A stretch of DNA of 26,555 bases from an uncultured Eubacteriales bacterium (GCA_900553005.1 USBU01000001.1:1-26555); one strand, 5' to 3'. Positions 1 to 10,000 are shown, counted from the first letter of the stretch. Notes: a model not told the origin generated them from the sequence alone. Numbers and translations: made by a program.

Positions 1-18
1 ATTTAAGGAGTAAAAAGA

Positions 19-1950
19 ATGAAAAAGAAGATTTTGAGCATTTTGTTGGTTTTAATGCTCGCAATCGTCCCCTTTGCCGCAGTCGGCTGTAAAGACGATG
101 ATTCCGAGGGCGGCACCATTCGCTTCTGGGGATACGGCGACGCAACCGCAAAAGAAGCTTATCAGGCAATGGTAGACGCTTACAACGCAGGTCAGGGTAA
201 AACCGACGGCGTGGAAGTTAAATTCTCTTCCAAGCCGGAATCCGGTTATATTTCCCTTATCGAGCAGTCCGCAACTTCTAAGACCGGCCCGGACGTATAT
301 TTTGCCTGGGACCGTCTTTTCAAGAAATGGACGGCTGCCGATATGACCGTTAATCTTACCGATTACGTAAAGGCGGACGAGGAGGCAGGTTTAATCGACC
401 TTGACGGCATCTGGGATAGCACTGTCAGCCGCTTCAGATACGACAAGGAGCTGAACATGTCCGGTGAGAACGAGGACATTTACGGCTTGCCTATCGATAC
501 GTCTCCTACCGCGCTTTATTATAATAAGTCGGCCATGGCCGATCGCGGCATAACCGTTATTTCCGTTGCGGCGGAGGATATGGAAGCGTGGAATAAAAAC
601 GAGATTGCCGACAATTACGGCAAAAAGAAGTCCGATTTCCCCGCGCTTGCCAATATTACGGTTCCCGCTAAAGGATTTTTCCGCGACGACGCTTATACGC
701 GTAAGACCGAGCAGGGCGGCACCAACTGGACCGAGCCTGCAAGCGGAGTTGCCCTTGTGTTCAACGACCAGATCGCTATGAACTGGGATGAAATCGAGGA
801 TCTCGGCTTCCTTATGACTAAAAAGAAAAACAACGCTTCGGTTACCACCGATTACGGTTACTACACCGAGTGGTGGTTCAATTACGGCTGGTCCGTCGGC
901 GGCGACTGCGTAGTAGACCTTTCCGGAAACGGAAGCTGGGCTTATTCGCACGGCGACTGGTCCGCCAACTATATCGTCAATGAGGGCAAGACTTATACCG
1001 GAGCTATTACCGGCAAGGTTTATCAGGCAGGCGAGACTCTTGAATTCCTCGATAAAATCGATTGCCAGGAAGGCGACGTCATAGAGCCCGACGAGAAGGG
1101 CGGCTATAAGAAAAACGGCGTCAATATGGGCAGCGCCAACGACGGTATAACCAACGAGTCGATTACCCGTCCCGAGGTTAAAGCGGCTGCCGCCGACGGC
1201 ACGCTCTCTATCATGCCTTCTATAAGAGAAGCGTTTACCCGTTTCTGCCGTCTTGCCGGACAGAGCGGAAGCGACCTTAATATCTGTCCTTATCCTTCCG
1301 CATTCTCCACGACCTCTTCGATTCAGTATTTTACCTCCGAAAAGGTTGCTATGATTGTGGAACGCGGCTATCAGATACCTGTAGTTGAGGAATATGTAGG
1401 CAACGAGTTTGAATGGGCTGTTGCTCCGCTTCCCGTATTCAAGGAGTATAAGGCTCCGTCCGATGAGCTTGTTAGTCAGTACGGCGATAAAGCCGACGCT
1501 TACAATACCGAAGTGGCAAGAAAGGGCAAAATTGCCGGTCACTCCGAATCCACTGCGCTTGTTATCCGTGAAAGATCTACCAAAAAGGATGCTTCCTGGA
1601 AGTTTATCCGCTGGATGGTAGGCGAGGAAGCGCAGGCTATCAAGGCCAGCTACGGCTTTATTCCCAATCAGAAGAGCAAAGTCGACGTCTTCTACAATAA
1701 GCTTGACGCCGACGGAACCAAGAATCTTGCCGCATTTGTCGAGGCTGCCGAATACGAGACTCCGGGCGACTGGTGGTACATGGTAAACCGCGACTGGATC
1801 GACGTTTGGGCTTCTCCGCTTAATTCTCAGGTTCGTAACGGTAATCTTACTCTTGAGGAATACTTCAACACTTATATTACGGCAGGAAACAACGAGGTCA
1901 GATCCTACGGTAACTGGGATAACGGACTTAATAAAGTAACCAAAGGCTAA
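19..1950 (+). CDS. Sugar ABC transporter substrate-binding lipoprotein
   Basis: This 643-residue protein is a probable family 1 (CUT1-type) extracellular solute-binding protein that captures an oligosaccharide outside the membrane and delivers it to the two permeases encoded just downstream. The N-terminus is a lipoprotein signal: MKKK, a hydrophobic stretch, then AVGC with the lipidated cysteine at residue 24, followed by an acidic DDDSEGG linker. Typical binding-protein features follow: a GPDVYFAW segment near residue 91, ALYYNKSAM near residue 170, and a C-terminal segment rich in Trp and Tyr. It is longer than ordinary binding proteins (about 420 residues), with extra sequence around residues 270-400, which is common in Clostridia that import larger oligosaccharides. 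An AGGAG lies at the right distance before the start codon. The gene is very close to the contig edge, so its promoter is not visible. The substrate is unknown. Confidence 0.93.
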   Translation: MKKKILSILLVLMLAIVPFAAVGCKDDDSEGGTIRFWGYGDATAKEAYQAMVDAYNAGQGKTDGVEVKFSSKPESGYISLIEQSATSKTGPDVYFAWDRLFKKWTAADMTVNLTDYVKADEEAGLIDLDGIWDSTVSRFRYDKELNMSGENEDIYGLPIDTSPTALYYNKSAMADRGITVISVAAEDMEAWNKNEIADNYGKKKSDFPALANITVPAKGFFRDDAYTRKTEQGGTNWTEPASGVALVFNDQIAMNWDEIEDLGFLMTKKKNNASVTTDYGYYTEWWFNYGWSVGGDCVVDLSGNGSWAYSHGDWSANYIVNEGKTYTGAITGKVYQAGETLEFLDKIDCQEGDVIEPDEKGGYKKNGVNMGSANDGITNESITRPEVKAAAADGTLSIMPSIREAFTRFCRLAGQSGSDLNICPYPSAFSTTSSIQYFTSEKVAMIVERGYQIPVVEEYVGNEFEWAVAPLPVFKEYKAPSDELVSQYGDKADAYNTEVARKGKIAGHSESTALVIRERSTKKDASWKFIRWMVGEEAQAIKASYGFIPNQKSKVDVFYNKLDADGTKNLAAFVEAAEYETPGDWWYMVNRDWIDVWASPLNSQVRNGNLTLEEYFNTYITAGNNEVRSYGNWDNGLNKVTKG

Positions 1951-1969
1951 AAGCTTAAGATGACCTGTA

Positions 1970-2011
1970 TGCAGACTGCGCAAGGTTAAAAGGACCTATG
2001 TGCAGTCTGCA
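1970..2011 (+). promoter_or_regulatory. Hairpin between binding-protein and permease genes
   Basis: A perfect 10-bp inverted repeat, TGCAGACTGC (1970-1979) and GCAGTCTGCA (2002-2011), encloses an inner AGGT/ACCT pair. It lies in the 81-nt gap after the binding-protein stop and ends about 9 nt before the ribosome binding site of the first permease. Such hairpins in importer operons commonly protect the upstream mRNA or attenuate transcription so that the binding protein is made in excess over the permeases. No T-tract follows it, so it is not a full terminator. Each half is also close to a palindrome of form TGCAG-N-CTGCA, so a pair of protein-binding sites is the alternative reading. Confidence 0.6.
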
Positions 2012-2031
2012 CTCGCTGTAAAGGAGATAAG

Positions 2032-3060
2032 ATGGAAGAAATTATAGCTTCAAACGAGTATGCCGAAGCTTCTGTCGAACAACCCGATATTTTCGCCGAA
2101 ACCAAGCTTTTCAAGCAGGACGTTGCTACGGCTGCAAAGAAAAGAAAGAGAATGAAGCGTAACGTAGTCGGTTGGTTGTTTTCGCTTTGGCCGTTTATAG
2201 GATATTGCATTTTCGGCATGATTCCTTTCATACTCTCTATTATTTTGAGTATGGCCGAATTGCATAATTTCGATATTTCGGAATTTGAGTTTATCGGATT
2301 TGACAATTATAAATGGATTTTTACGGATGAAAAGGGCGAATTTTGGTTTTCGATGCGTCAGACCTTGTATTATTGCCTGAGTCTGCCTATCGGCATTGTG
2401 CTGGGACTAGGCACCGCGGTGCTGCTTACCCGTCACGTCAAGCTGACCAAATTGTTCCGTACTATTCTTTTTATTCCTAATGTGTGCTCGGTCGTCGGCG
2501 TATCCATGATGTGGAAGCTTGTCTTCCATCGTCAGTACGGCGTTGTCAACGCTTTGCTCGCCGCTTTCGGAAAGGAGACGCCCATCGACTTTTTGGGCGA
2601 TCCGAATTGGTTTATGCCCGTAGTCATATTTACGACTACATGGGGCGCCGGAGCGGGCAGTATTTTGTTCCAGGCGGCGCTGGAGCAGGTTAACCGTTCA
2701 TTGATCGAGGCAGCCGAAATAGACGGCGCCAGCAAGAACAGGATATTCTTCAGAATCACAATGCCGGCAATTTCGCCCACGACCTTCTACGTTGTTACCA
2801 TGAATACGATCGGCGCATTGCAGGCAATGGCCAATATCCAGATTCTTGCCAGCGATGGCAGAAATCCGTTGGATCCGAAAACCGGCAACAGTATTCCGCT
2901 GACAGCAGTTTACTTTATATATTGGATGGCCTTCAACGATCCTATGAGGTACGGCTTGGGCAAAGCTTCGGCCGCGGCCTGGATACTTGCGATTATTATC
3001 GTTATAATTACCAGAATCAACTTTAAGTTAGGCGATTACTGGGTCTGCTACGATAATTAA
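2032..3060 (+). CDS. ABC sugar transporter permease, MalF-type (CUT1)
   Basis: A 342-residue inner-membrane permease of the binding-protein-dependent transport family, expected to pair with the next gene to form the channel for the sugar captured by the upstream lipoprotein. An N-terminal cytoplasmic stretch of about 40 residues, ending in a Lys/Arg-rich patch (AAKKRKRMKRN), precedes the first membrane segment (about residues 46-68). Several hydrophobic helices follow. The diagnostic EAA loop starts at residue 226 (EAAEIDGASKNRIFF, ending in MPAIS); this loop contacts the ATPase. The ribosome binding site AAGGAG at 2021-2026 fixes the start. No ATP-binding subunit is encoded nearby, so a shared MsmX-like ATPase elsewhere in the genome is inferred. 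Confidence 0.95.
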   Translation: MEEIIASNEYAEASVEQPDIFAETKLFKQDVATAAKKRKRMKRNVVGWLFSLWPFIGYCIFGMIPFILSIILSMAELHNFDISEFEFIGFDNYKWIFTDEKGEFWFSMRQTLYYCLSLPIGIVLGLGTAVLLTRHVKLTKLFRTILFIPNVCSVVGVSMMWKLVFHRQYGVVNALLAAFGKETPIDFLGDPNWFMPVVIFTTTWGAGAGSILFQAALEQVNRSLIEAAEIDGASKNRIFFRITMPAISPTTFYVVTMNTIGALQAMANIQILASDGRNPLDPKTGNSIPLTAVYFIYWMAFNDPMRYGLGKASAAAWILAIIIVIITRINFKLGDYWVCYDN

Positions 3061-3072
3061 GGGAGGCTTGAC

Positions 3073-3951
3073 ATGGAAGAAAACAAAATTTATAATTCCC
3101 AAAATTTCGTACCCAACAAGAAAAAAATGGAAAGGCCTCCGGTCGGCACCTATGTGCTGCTCATATTATACAGCCTTTACATTTTGGTTCCGTTTTACAT
3201 CATTTTCATTTCGTCGCTGAAGTCTATTCAGGAGGCCGCGTTTGCGGAATTTACCTGGTGGCCTACGCGCGGCATTACCTGGGGCGCTTTTACGCGCGTA
3301 TTCGAGTCTAACGAAATTCAGCGCGGCTTTATCAACACATTGCTGTTCTATACGCCCACTACGCTTATAGGCGTGTTTGTTTCCGCGCTTGCGTCCTACG
3401 GCTTTGCAAAAATGGAATGGGCGGGCAGAAACGCGATTTTCTCGTTCTTGCTGCTTACCATGATGATCCCCGGTACCGTTACCATGACGGCTACGCGTCT
3501 TATGTACGACACTATCGGCTGGATAGGCACCCCCTTGCCGGTCATGATCCCCGGTATGTTCGGCGGTATAGGCACGGTATTCTTCTTGCGTCAGTATATG
3601 AAGGGTATTCCGGACGACCTTATCGGCGCGGCAAAAATAGACGGAATGTCTGAAATAAAGATTTTCCTTATACTCATTGTGCCGCTTTCCGTTCCCGCGA
3701 TTCTTACTCAGGGCGTTCTCGGATTCATTGGACATTACAACGATTATATGGGAGCGTTGCTTTATCTTATCGACGAGCCTCTTTATACGTTGCAGATCGC
3801 CATTAAAAACATGGTTGATACCTACCGCACCGATTTACCGGCTCAGATGGCCGCGTGCTTCCTGGGTATGATGCCCATGCTTCTCATCTATCTGTTCCTG
3901 CAGAACTATATTCTTAAAGGCATTTCGATGAGCAGCGGTCTCAAGGGTTAA
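3073..3951 (+). CDS. ABC sugar transporter permease, MalG-type (CUT1)
   Basis: A 292-residue permease forming the second half of the importer channel. It begins 12 nt after the previous stop, with GGGAGG as the ribosome binding site, so the pair is certainly co-transcribed. The first membrane segment (YVLLILYSLYILVPFYIIF) is followed by the typical MalG-family phrase FYIIFISSLKS. The EAA loop is near residues 185-206 (GAAKIDGMSEIKIFL, then IVPLSVP). The C-terminal end (LQNYILKGISMSSGLKG) is the usual ending of this family. A strong hairpin follows immediately, so the operon appears to end here and the glycosidase genes downstream have their own transcription unit. Confidence 0.95.
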   Translation: MEENKIYNSQNFVPNKKKMERPPVGTYVLLILYSLYILVPFYIIFISSLKSIQEAAFAEFTWWPTRGITWGAFTRVFESNEIQRGFINTLLFYTPTTLIGVFVSALASYGFAKMEWAGRNAIFSFLLLTMMIPGTVTMTATRLMYDTIGWIGTPLPVMIPGMFGGIGTVFFLRQYMKGIPDDLIGAAKIDGMSEIKIFLILIVPLSVPAILTQGVLGFIGHYNDYMGALLYLIDEPLYTLQIAIKNMVDTYRTDLPAQMAACFLGMMPMLLIYLFLQNYILKGISMSSGLKG

Positions 3952-3962
3952 TGTGATCAGAG

Positions 3963-4018
3963 TATATTATGCCCCCTCGTCTTATATCGAGGCGGGGGAG
4001 CATAATATATTTTATTTT
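3963..4018 (+). terminator. Intrinsic terminator after the first importer operon
   Basis: A perfect 10-bp outer stem (TATATTATGC at 3963-3972 with GCATAATATA at 4000-4009) encloses a GC-rich inner stem (CCTCG with CGAGG, plus C/G runs). It is followed by TTTATTTT. It lies 12 nt after the stop codon of the second permease and fits a Rho-independent terminator. Confidence 0.85.
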
Positions 4019-4050
4019 CAGTATTATATACTAAATTTAATATACTGAAA
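4016..4050. repeat. 9-bp inverted repeat, possible operator
   Basis: TTTCAGTAT and ATACTGAAA form perfect 9-bp arms around a 17-nt AT-rich centre, overlapping the T-tract of the preceding terminator. It could be an operator for an unidentified regulator or simply a second weak hairpin supporting termination. No downstream gene is close enough to decide. Confidence 0.35.
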
Positions 4051-4133
4051 GACAAAAAACGGCAAAACTTTGCGTAAAATTTCTTCTTTTCCGTTATAAG
4101 TATATATTTGAAACAAAAATGTATATTTTTGAG

Positions 4134-4161
4134 TTGCGGGGGGGGGAGTATGTGGTATTAT
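4134..4161 (+). promoter_or_regulatory. Promoter-like site with a G9 spacer
   Basis: TTGCGG (4134-4139) and TATTAT (4156-4161) are separated by 16 bp, and a run of nine G (4138-4146) starts inside the -35 box and fills the first part of the spacer. The nearest plus-strand gene is the GH43 gene over 700 nt downstream. The -35 match is imperfect. A second promoter-like site in this window (13490-13517) has the same arrangement, which raises confidence that the organisation is meaningful. Confidence 0.45.
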
Positions 4162-4822
4162 TTATTAAATCATAGACTGTAACTGCAGATATGATTTCGG
4201 CAAAAGAGTTTTGATCATGTTATCGGCATAGCCGTTTACGGCGCCAAAGTTCTATTGAATCGTCTATCGTAAAATCAAATATCATGGAAAAGTGATGAAA
4301 CGGCAGACGTGTAAATTATTTTGCGTTTGCCTTTTGTTTTTCATCTTGCGAGCAGGCTTTTGGAAAGACGTTATTGAATTTATCATCCGGCATTATGCGC
4401 TTGTACGAACGGCTTTTTTGCAGGTTAATTGCATTGTTTGAAAACCGGCGTCCACTTTCCTTCAACATCCGGTGAATCGGTAATCGTAAAATAGACTCGA
4501 TATAAGTTCTTACGACCGCGGAGTCGGTTTTGCTTATAGACAGCTTGCCGGCGGTGCGGAGGACTGACGACTTGAAAATTTAATAAGTAGGTAAACGGAA
4601 AATTTTACGGCCGGGCAGATTGACGATAAATAATATTATCCTGCGCTATAGGCAGTTTGTAGGAAATGTTATTCGGCAACGACAGGCGGGCTGACAGATT
4701 GCGGATTTCTTATAGGCCGGCGGCTTTTGCGGCTAATTTGAAGTTTACACGGAATCGACTGGAAAAATGCTGATGCACGGTAAATAAAAGTCTGAAAAAG
4801 TACAGTCGTAAACAGTATATTA

Positions 4823-4870
4823 TTTTACCCTTTCTGCGTCGTATAGGGAGGACGACTCGGACGGGTAAAA
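4823..4870 (+). promoter_or_regulatory. Leader hairpin upstream of the GH43 gene
   Basis: TTTTACCC (4823-4830) pairs perfectly with GGGTAAAA (4863-4870), and inside it GTCGT (4838-4842) pairs with ACGAC (4852-4856). The structure ends about 14 nt before the AAAGGAG ribosome binding site at 4884-4890. It may stabilise the message or modulate translation. No T-tract follows in the way required for a terminator. Confidence 0.45.
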
Positions 4871-4897
4871 CCATATAAATTTAAAAGGAGTATGATT

Positions 4898-7045
4898 ATG
4901 AAAAAAATTGTAAAGGTCATAGCGCTTGCGTTTATGATGATTACGCTCATTGTGCCGGCGACGGCGTGTAGCGGAGACGATGTGCTGAACGCTGCGGGCT
5001 TCGCTCTTCCGCACTATAACGGTATGAGCGACGACGGCATCTATGACGCAAGCAAGTTCTACCTGAACGAGCTTCGCACCGAAGGCGCGGATCCGGGCGC
5101 TATTTACACTTCGCCCGAGGATATTGCTGATTCTTACGATAAGGTAAAGGCTACTGCGCTTGCCAAAAATCCGCAGATGACTGAAGCCGAATGGGAAGCT
5201 GAAAACGGTACCAAGCAGGAGTGGATTGACGAATACGGCAACGCTTTTTACATGATTGTAACAAGCTCTACCAATCAGATTTCCGGCGACGTAAGAAGCA
5301 AGTACGGTTCGGTGCAGGGCGCGTACAGGCTTTATAAGTCCTATAATCTTACCGATTGGGACGTTGCGGGACGAATCGACGGTTACGCCATAAACGTCAG
5401 AAGCGACGCTTGGACGCAGGGTACTTACTGGGCGCCGGAGTTTATCCGCGATCCGAAGTCAGGCAGATATTTTATATTTGCAAGCGCTGCGTCTAAAAAC
5501 GGCAACGCCGATACCGAATACTTCCCGAGCACCGGAACATATTATAATATGATATACGGATTTATTGCGATGGCGGATAATCCGATAGGTCCTTACGAGA
5601 TAGTTTCAAACGATGAATACTATTCTACTATAGCCTCTTACGACGATAACGGCGAGATGGTCGTAAACGATAATAACGAGGTTATCGGGCTTGACGGCAG
5701 CGTAATTACGACCGTTGACGACGAGGGTAATATTCTCAATAAAAACGGTCATATCGTTACGCACAATACCCCTCCCATGAATTTCGGCCGTTACGTTGAT
5801 CAGATCAGAGAGCGTTATCCGGTGTATATGCCCGGCGGAAAGGCGCATAGTACCGGTATGTGGCCGGCAATTGACTTTAACCCCGTTATCATGGATAACG
5901 GCGACATGTACGTTTATTTCTCCCAGCATATAAGCGACCTCAGTACGGGCAACCACATATGGGGCGTTAAAATGAAGGATATGATTACTCCCGATTTTTC
6001 CACGCTTACCCATCTTGCGTCACCGAATTACGTAACCGTCACAAAGAAAGATCCCAATGTTTCGGGAGATATAGATAATTTCGTTCTTGGTGAAAGAACA
6101 TCTTGGAGCGAGGGCGGAATCAATGAGGGCACCGAGGTAATTCAGCACGGCGACAAATATTATCTTACATATTCGCCGCTCGGATACGGCAGCCGCAATT
6201 ACGCGGTAACTCAGGCTGTTGGCGACAGTCCTTTGGGCCCCTTTACCAAGCTGGATCAGAAATATAATCCCGTAGTCGGCATAAACGCCACAAACGATTA
6301 TATGGCGGGAACAGGTCACCATTGCTTTATCAAGGCGGGCGACGAGCTGTTTGTGTTGTATCACGCGTTTTATAATCCTATCGAAAACAGTCCTAACGGA
6401 GGCTTCCTCGGCCGTGCGGTCGGCGCCGACAGAGTTCAGTTTATGTATAACGAAGAGCTCGGTTACGATATACTTTACGGAAACGGTCCGACGTATTCTC
6501 TCCAGCCGCTTCCCGACGTTGCCAGCGGCATGACCAACGTTGCCAAAAAAGCAAAAATCACTGTTGACGGCAACGCCGATACCGTCAAATATCTCAACGA
6601 CGGATTGTTTACGGTACAGGATTTCACGCTGCCGTGGGAATACGTAGCTCCCAATACCGAAAATAAGGGCACCGTTATTACGCTTACCTGGGATGAACCC
6701 GTGGAAATAGCCTCATTTATAATTTATAACTCTCAAAGTTATTTCTACGCGTTCGATAAATTGGATATGGTAAGATTCAAGCTGGCCGAAAAACCTGCTT
6801 GGTACACTCCCGACGAGTATAACGGCTACTGCTACATTCAGGATTTGATGTGCAATCCCGAGCATGTCGATGAAAATGACTTCTTTATGAGACAGGGCGG
6901 AGGCGCGCTGGCGTCCTTCGATAATATCAAGGTAACGGAAATGAAGATACAGATCTCGTCCAAATATACCAATTATACCGAGGACTTAGATACCGAGGAG
7001 AATTACGAGATTCACGTTTCCGAGATTTTCGTCATGGGCAAATAG
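4898..7045 (+). CDS. GH43-family glycosidase lipoprotein
   Basis: A 715-residue surface glycosidase of family GH43 (five-bladed propeller; known members are mostly arabinofuranosidases, arabinanases and xylosidases). The start at 4898 is chosen over 4892 because AAAGGAG ends at 4890. The signal peptide ends in ATAC with the cysteine at residue 24. Expected active-site residues are visible: Asp65 in ADPGAIY (general base), Asp326 in WPAIDFNPV (modulator) and Glu410 in NEGTEV (general acid). WAPEF (from residue 178) and GTGHH (His474-His475) are further family landmarks. Residues from about 547 form a discoidin-like (F5/8 type C) sandwich that probably binds carbohydrate. Two insertions are unusual: about 45 residues directly after ADPGAIYTS, and about 90 residues before WPAID. 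The next gene follows after 18 nt. The exact substrate cannot be read. Confidence 0.88.
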   Translation: MKKIVKVIALAFMMITLIVPATACSGDDVLNAAGFALPHYNGMSDDGIYDASKFYLNELRTEGADPGAIYTSPEDIADSYDKVKATALAKNPQMTEAEWEAENGTKQEWIDEYGNAFYMIVTSSTNQISGDVRSKYGSVQGAYRLYKSYNLTDWDVAGRIDGYAINVRSDAWTQGTYWAPEFIRDPKSGRYFIFASAASKNGNADTEYFPSTGTYYNMIYGFIAMADNPIGPYEIVSNDEYYSTIASYDDNGEMVVNDNNEVIGLDGSVITTVDDEGNILNKNGHIVTHNTPPMNFGRYVDQIRERYPVYMPGGKAHSTGMWPAIDFNPVIMDNGDMYVYFSQHISDLSTGNHIWGVKMKDMITPDFSTLTHLASPNYVTVTKKDPNVSGDIDNFVLGERTSWSEGGINEGTEVIQHGDKYYLTYSPLGYGSRNYAVTQAVGDSPLGPFTKLDQKYNPVVGINATNDYMAGTGHHCFIKAGDELFVLYHAFYNPIENSPNGGFLGRAVGADRVQFMYNEELGYDILYGNGPTYSLQPLPDVASGMTNVAKKAKITVDGNADTVKYLNDGLFTVQDFTLPWEYVAPNTENKGTVITLTWDEPVEIASFIIYNSQSYFYAFDKLDMVRFKLAEKPAWYTPDEYNGYCYIQDLMCNPEHVDENDFFMRQGGGALASFDNIKVTEMKIQISSKYTNYTEDLDTEENYEIHVSEIFVMGK

Positions 7046-7063
7046 ACGGAGGTGCAATTTATT

Positions 7064-10000
7064 ATGAAAGCAAAATTTAAGATTTTAATAATTGCTCTGC
7101 TTGCCGTGGCCTTGTCGGTTATGGTATTGGCGGCTTGTGCCAATTCAGGCAACAAGATTAAGGAAGAAGTAATCGAGGGAGATCTTCCCGATTACGATTA
7201 TAATAAGGAGGCGGCTTTCGGAGAGGCGCCCGATGAAAACATCCGTATCGACGGCAGACTGGACGAGGCGCTGTGGCAGAATTTGTCCTATATGAGCCAT
7301 ACCGATCCCCAGCATACGACGGTTACGGTCAACGTCACGACGCATTTTTCTCCCAAGGGCCTGTATATAGGCGCATATTCGTCGGACAGCAAGGTTTTTT
7401 GGAACGGTAAAAACTATTATCACTGGAATACTCATTTCGTATTCAGAATTGCGTCCGCGGGCACAACCGAGTATTCGGCAAGCGTGAGAAATATTCTTAT
7501 AGACGCCAACAATGTTTTCCCCGGCGCTACGCGCGTAAACGCTAAAAGCAAGGTTTTGGGCGACGAAGTAAACAGCGGTACGTCTGACGGGCTTTCGGTG
7601 GAAATGTTTATTACGTGGGACGCGTTGGGCATAGAGGTGCAGCAGGATGAAAACGGCGTTAATATTCCGCCCGAAAACGTTAAGCTGTACTGGAGATACC
7701 GTTACGTATCGCGTAACAATGGTACAAATTCGCCTTCCTACGATATCAGAAACACTTTTGATTACAATGCCGATATTCTGGACAACTATACCCTTTTCGG
7801 TCCCAATGGCTATACCGCCGAGGACAGGGATGGGGCTGAGGTAGGCAATTCGGTAAACGGCAATTCCAAGTCGGCCGGATGGGATATCAGCGGAGAGGAA
7901 GAAGGTACGGTTCGTTCGACCAACGGTTATTATCAGGGCATATTCTTCAAAAACGCTTACGCAAATTCTTTCGTTATCACGACTAAGATTAAGCCGATCA
8001 GTCAGCCTCGCGCCAATTACGGATCGAAGGCGGGTCTGCTGCTTTATAAGGACAGCATGAATTACCGCGGTATAGTTTTCGATACCAGCGCGGCCAACAG
8101 AGACGGCAGTAAGATCAGGACGGATAATATTTTTGCGGTCACTCATTATCCTGACAACGCCTATAACCTTATAAGCCTCAACACCGGCAAAAACATTACT
8201 TATCCTTCCGGACAAGAGCTGGTTGAGCTTAAGGTGATTAAAAATAACGATTTACTGTATTATGTGGTAAACGGCAAGCTTGTCGCCACCGAGAAACAGG
8301 ATTATTTGGCAGGTAACGTCGTACCCGGACTTTATTCGACGCATGGCGTTACCGAGTTTACCGATTACAGTTTCGTAAACTTTGACGGCAACGACGCAGC
8401 GCTTAAAGAGGAAATCGCAAAGTACGCTTATACGATCACCGCGCCTTCGGTTACCGCTTATTCCGGCGGCTATGTAACCGCTTCTAAGCTTGCTGTCGGT
8501 AAAAACGATACCGAAGCTACGGTAGAATTTACGTTTACCACGCGCAGCGGTTATATACTTTCCGACGTGACCAAAAACGGAACCAGCATAATGGCTGACA
8601 TTAAGCAGAATGCCGTAGGCAACGTTTATACGCTTACCAATATTACTGAAAACGTGGTTATCGAGGCGGTCTTTACTCAGCTTTCCGCGGATCAAAGCGT
8701 TACGGTCAGCGGCAGACTGCGCGGCAACGACAGAGCGGACGCGGTGCTGGATTACGCCATGATGAATATCACCGCTGAAACTCCTGACGGAGACTCTGTT
8801 TCGGTTTATAATGTTGAATATACCGCCGACGCTAAGGGATTGTTTACGTTAAAGTTAGTTAAAGGCTATAAGTATACTATAGAGGTGCAGGGCTCCGGAT
8901 ACAGAAAGAAAATCGTTGAGACCGAGGTCATCAACGCGGACATTACGGACGACCCCGAAACTGAAGGCTACGAGGGCCTGGAAATTATCGCAAACGCCAA
9001 CGTTGTAGGCGGTTCGGTAAATAAGACTTTTGAGATCGGAGGAAATCCCAACGATAAATTTACGGTAACCGCAGCTTCCAATGTTAACGCTTGGGATTTA
9101 TCCAGAGAGGCTGAATCCATTGCTTCGCTTCATGCAAATACGCCTACCGGAATGATGGTTTATTTTACCGGTAAGGCCGGTACGGAAGCCGTTTTGGAGA
9201 CTACCATAACCAATATTACGGACACCGAGCTTTACGGCGATTACGAGAGGGATCCGTCTGCTGGCTTTATCATTACCGACGGCAAAACGAATACCTTTAT
9301 CGGCTTGCTGAGAAACGGTTTGCGTTTCCTGCCGACCGGCGGCTGGAACGGCGATCAGTTCGACGAACCGAGCCTTGTCTCCTATGCGACCGTAAATGCT
9401 ACCAAGGACGCAAACGGATATCATTCCACCAAGCTTAAGGTAATACGTACCGGTCCGGACTTCTATGTTTATATCGACGACGTGCTGGTATATACTTACA
9501 CCAGTTCAAACTTCCTGCTCACAAGAGGCACGGGAGCCGATATGAAGACATACGATACGCCCACGGCCTTCGGCTTTTGGGTAACCACTTCGTATCCTAT
9601 CACGATTCAGTTCTCCGATTACAGATGCCTGACGGACGATGAGGCGCATCAGGAGATTCTCGATACCATTTACAGCCGGCCCGAATTCGTCGATGACGAC
9701 AGCCAGGGCGTTACCTTAGAGGGACTCAGCGACGGAATGGTAAAGCAGGGCGGCGTCTTTACCGCATCTAAGGACGTAAAAGCCGGCGAGGCTTATTATC
9801 TGACCGTTTATGGCAGCGATGCCGCGTCCTACACTAAATATTTGCTTACCGAGACCAGCAAATCGGTTGAGGTAACCGCTATGGACGAGGGTGTTACCAA
9901 TATCAGGGTCGAAAAAGCAAGCAATCCCGAGATTGTTACGGTAACCGGAAAAATAGTTACTTCCGACAACAAAAAGATCGAAAGCGGCACTGTTTTCAAC

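Larger units (their letters stand above)
3952..4897. other. Long intergenic region without a convincing gene
   Basis: About 0.9 kb separates the importer operon from the GH43 gene. It contains the terminator at 3963-4018, an AT-rich 9-bp inverted repeat (TTTCAGTAT at 4016-4024, ATACTGAAA at 4042-4050), a promoter-like site with a nine-G spacer (4134-4161), and a hairpin (4823-4870) just before the GH43 ribosome binding site. Every frame is broken by frequent stops. The longest ATG frame looked at by eye, 4295-4441 (48 codons, hydrophobic N-terminus), has no ribosome binding site and is not called. If transcription starts at the nine-G promoter, the GH43 message has a leader of more than 700 nt. 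I recognise no riboswitch class in it, and no decayed gene. Confidence 0.6.

Noticed and set aside
391..1983. Long minus-strand open frame of 530 codons
   Set aside because: It is entirely antisense to the well-supported binding-protein gene, has no family-like sequence, and arises from codon bias of the real gene.
4295..4441. 48-codon plus-strand frame with hydrophobic N-terminus
   Set aside because: No ribosome binding site, no recognisable sequence, and length expected by chance in this AT-rich gap.
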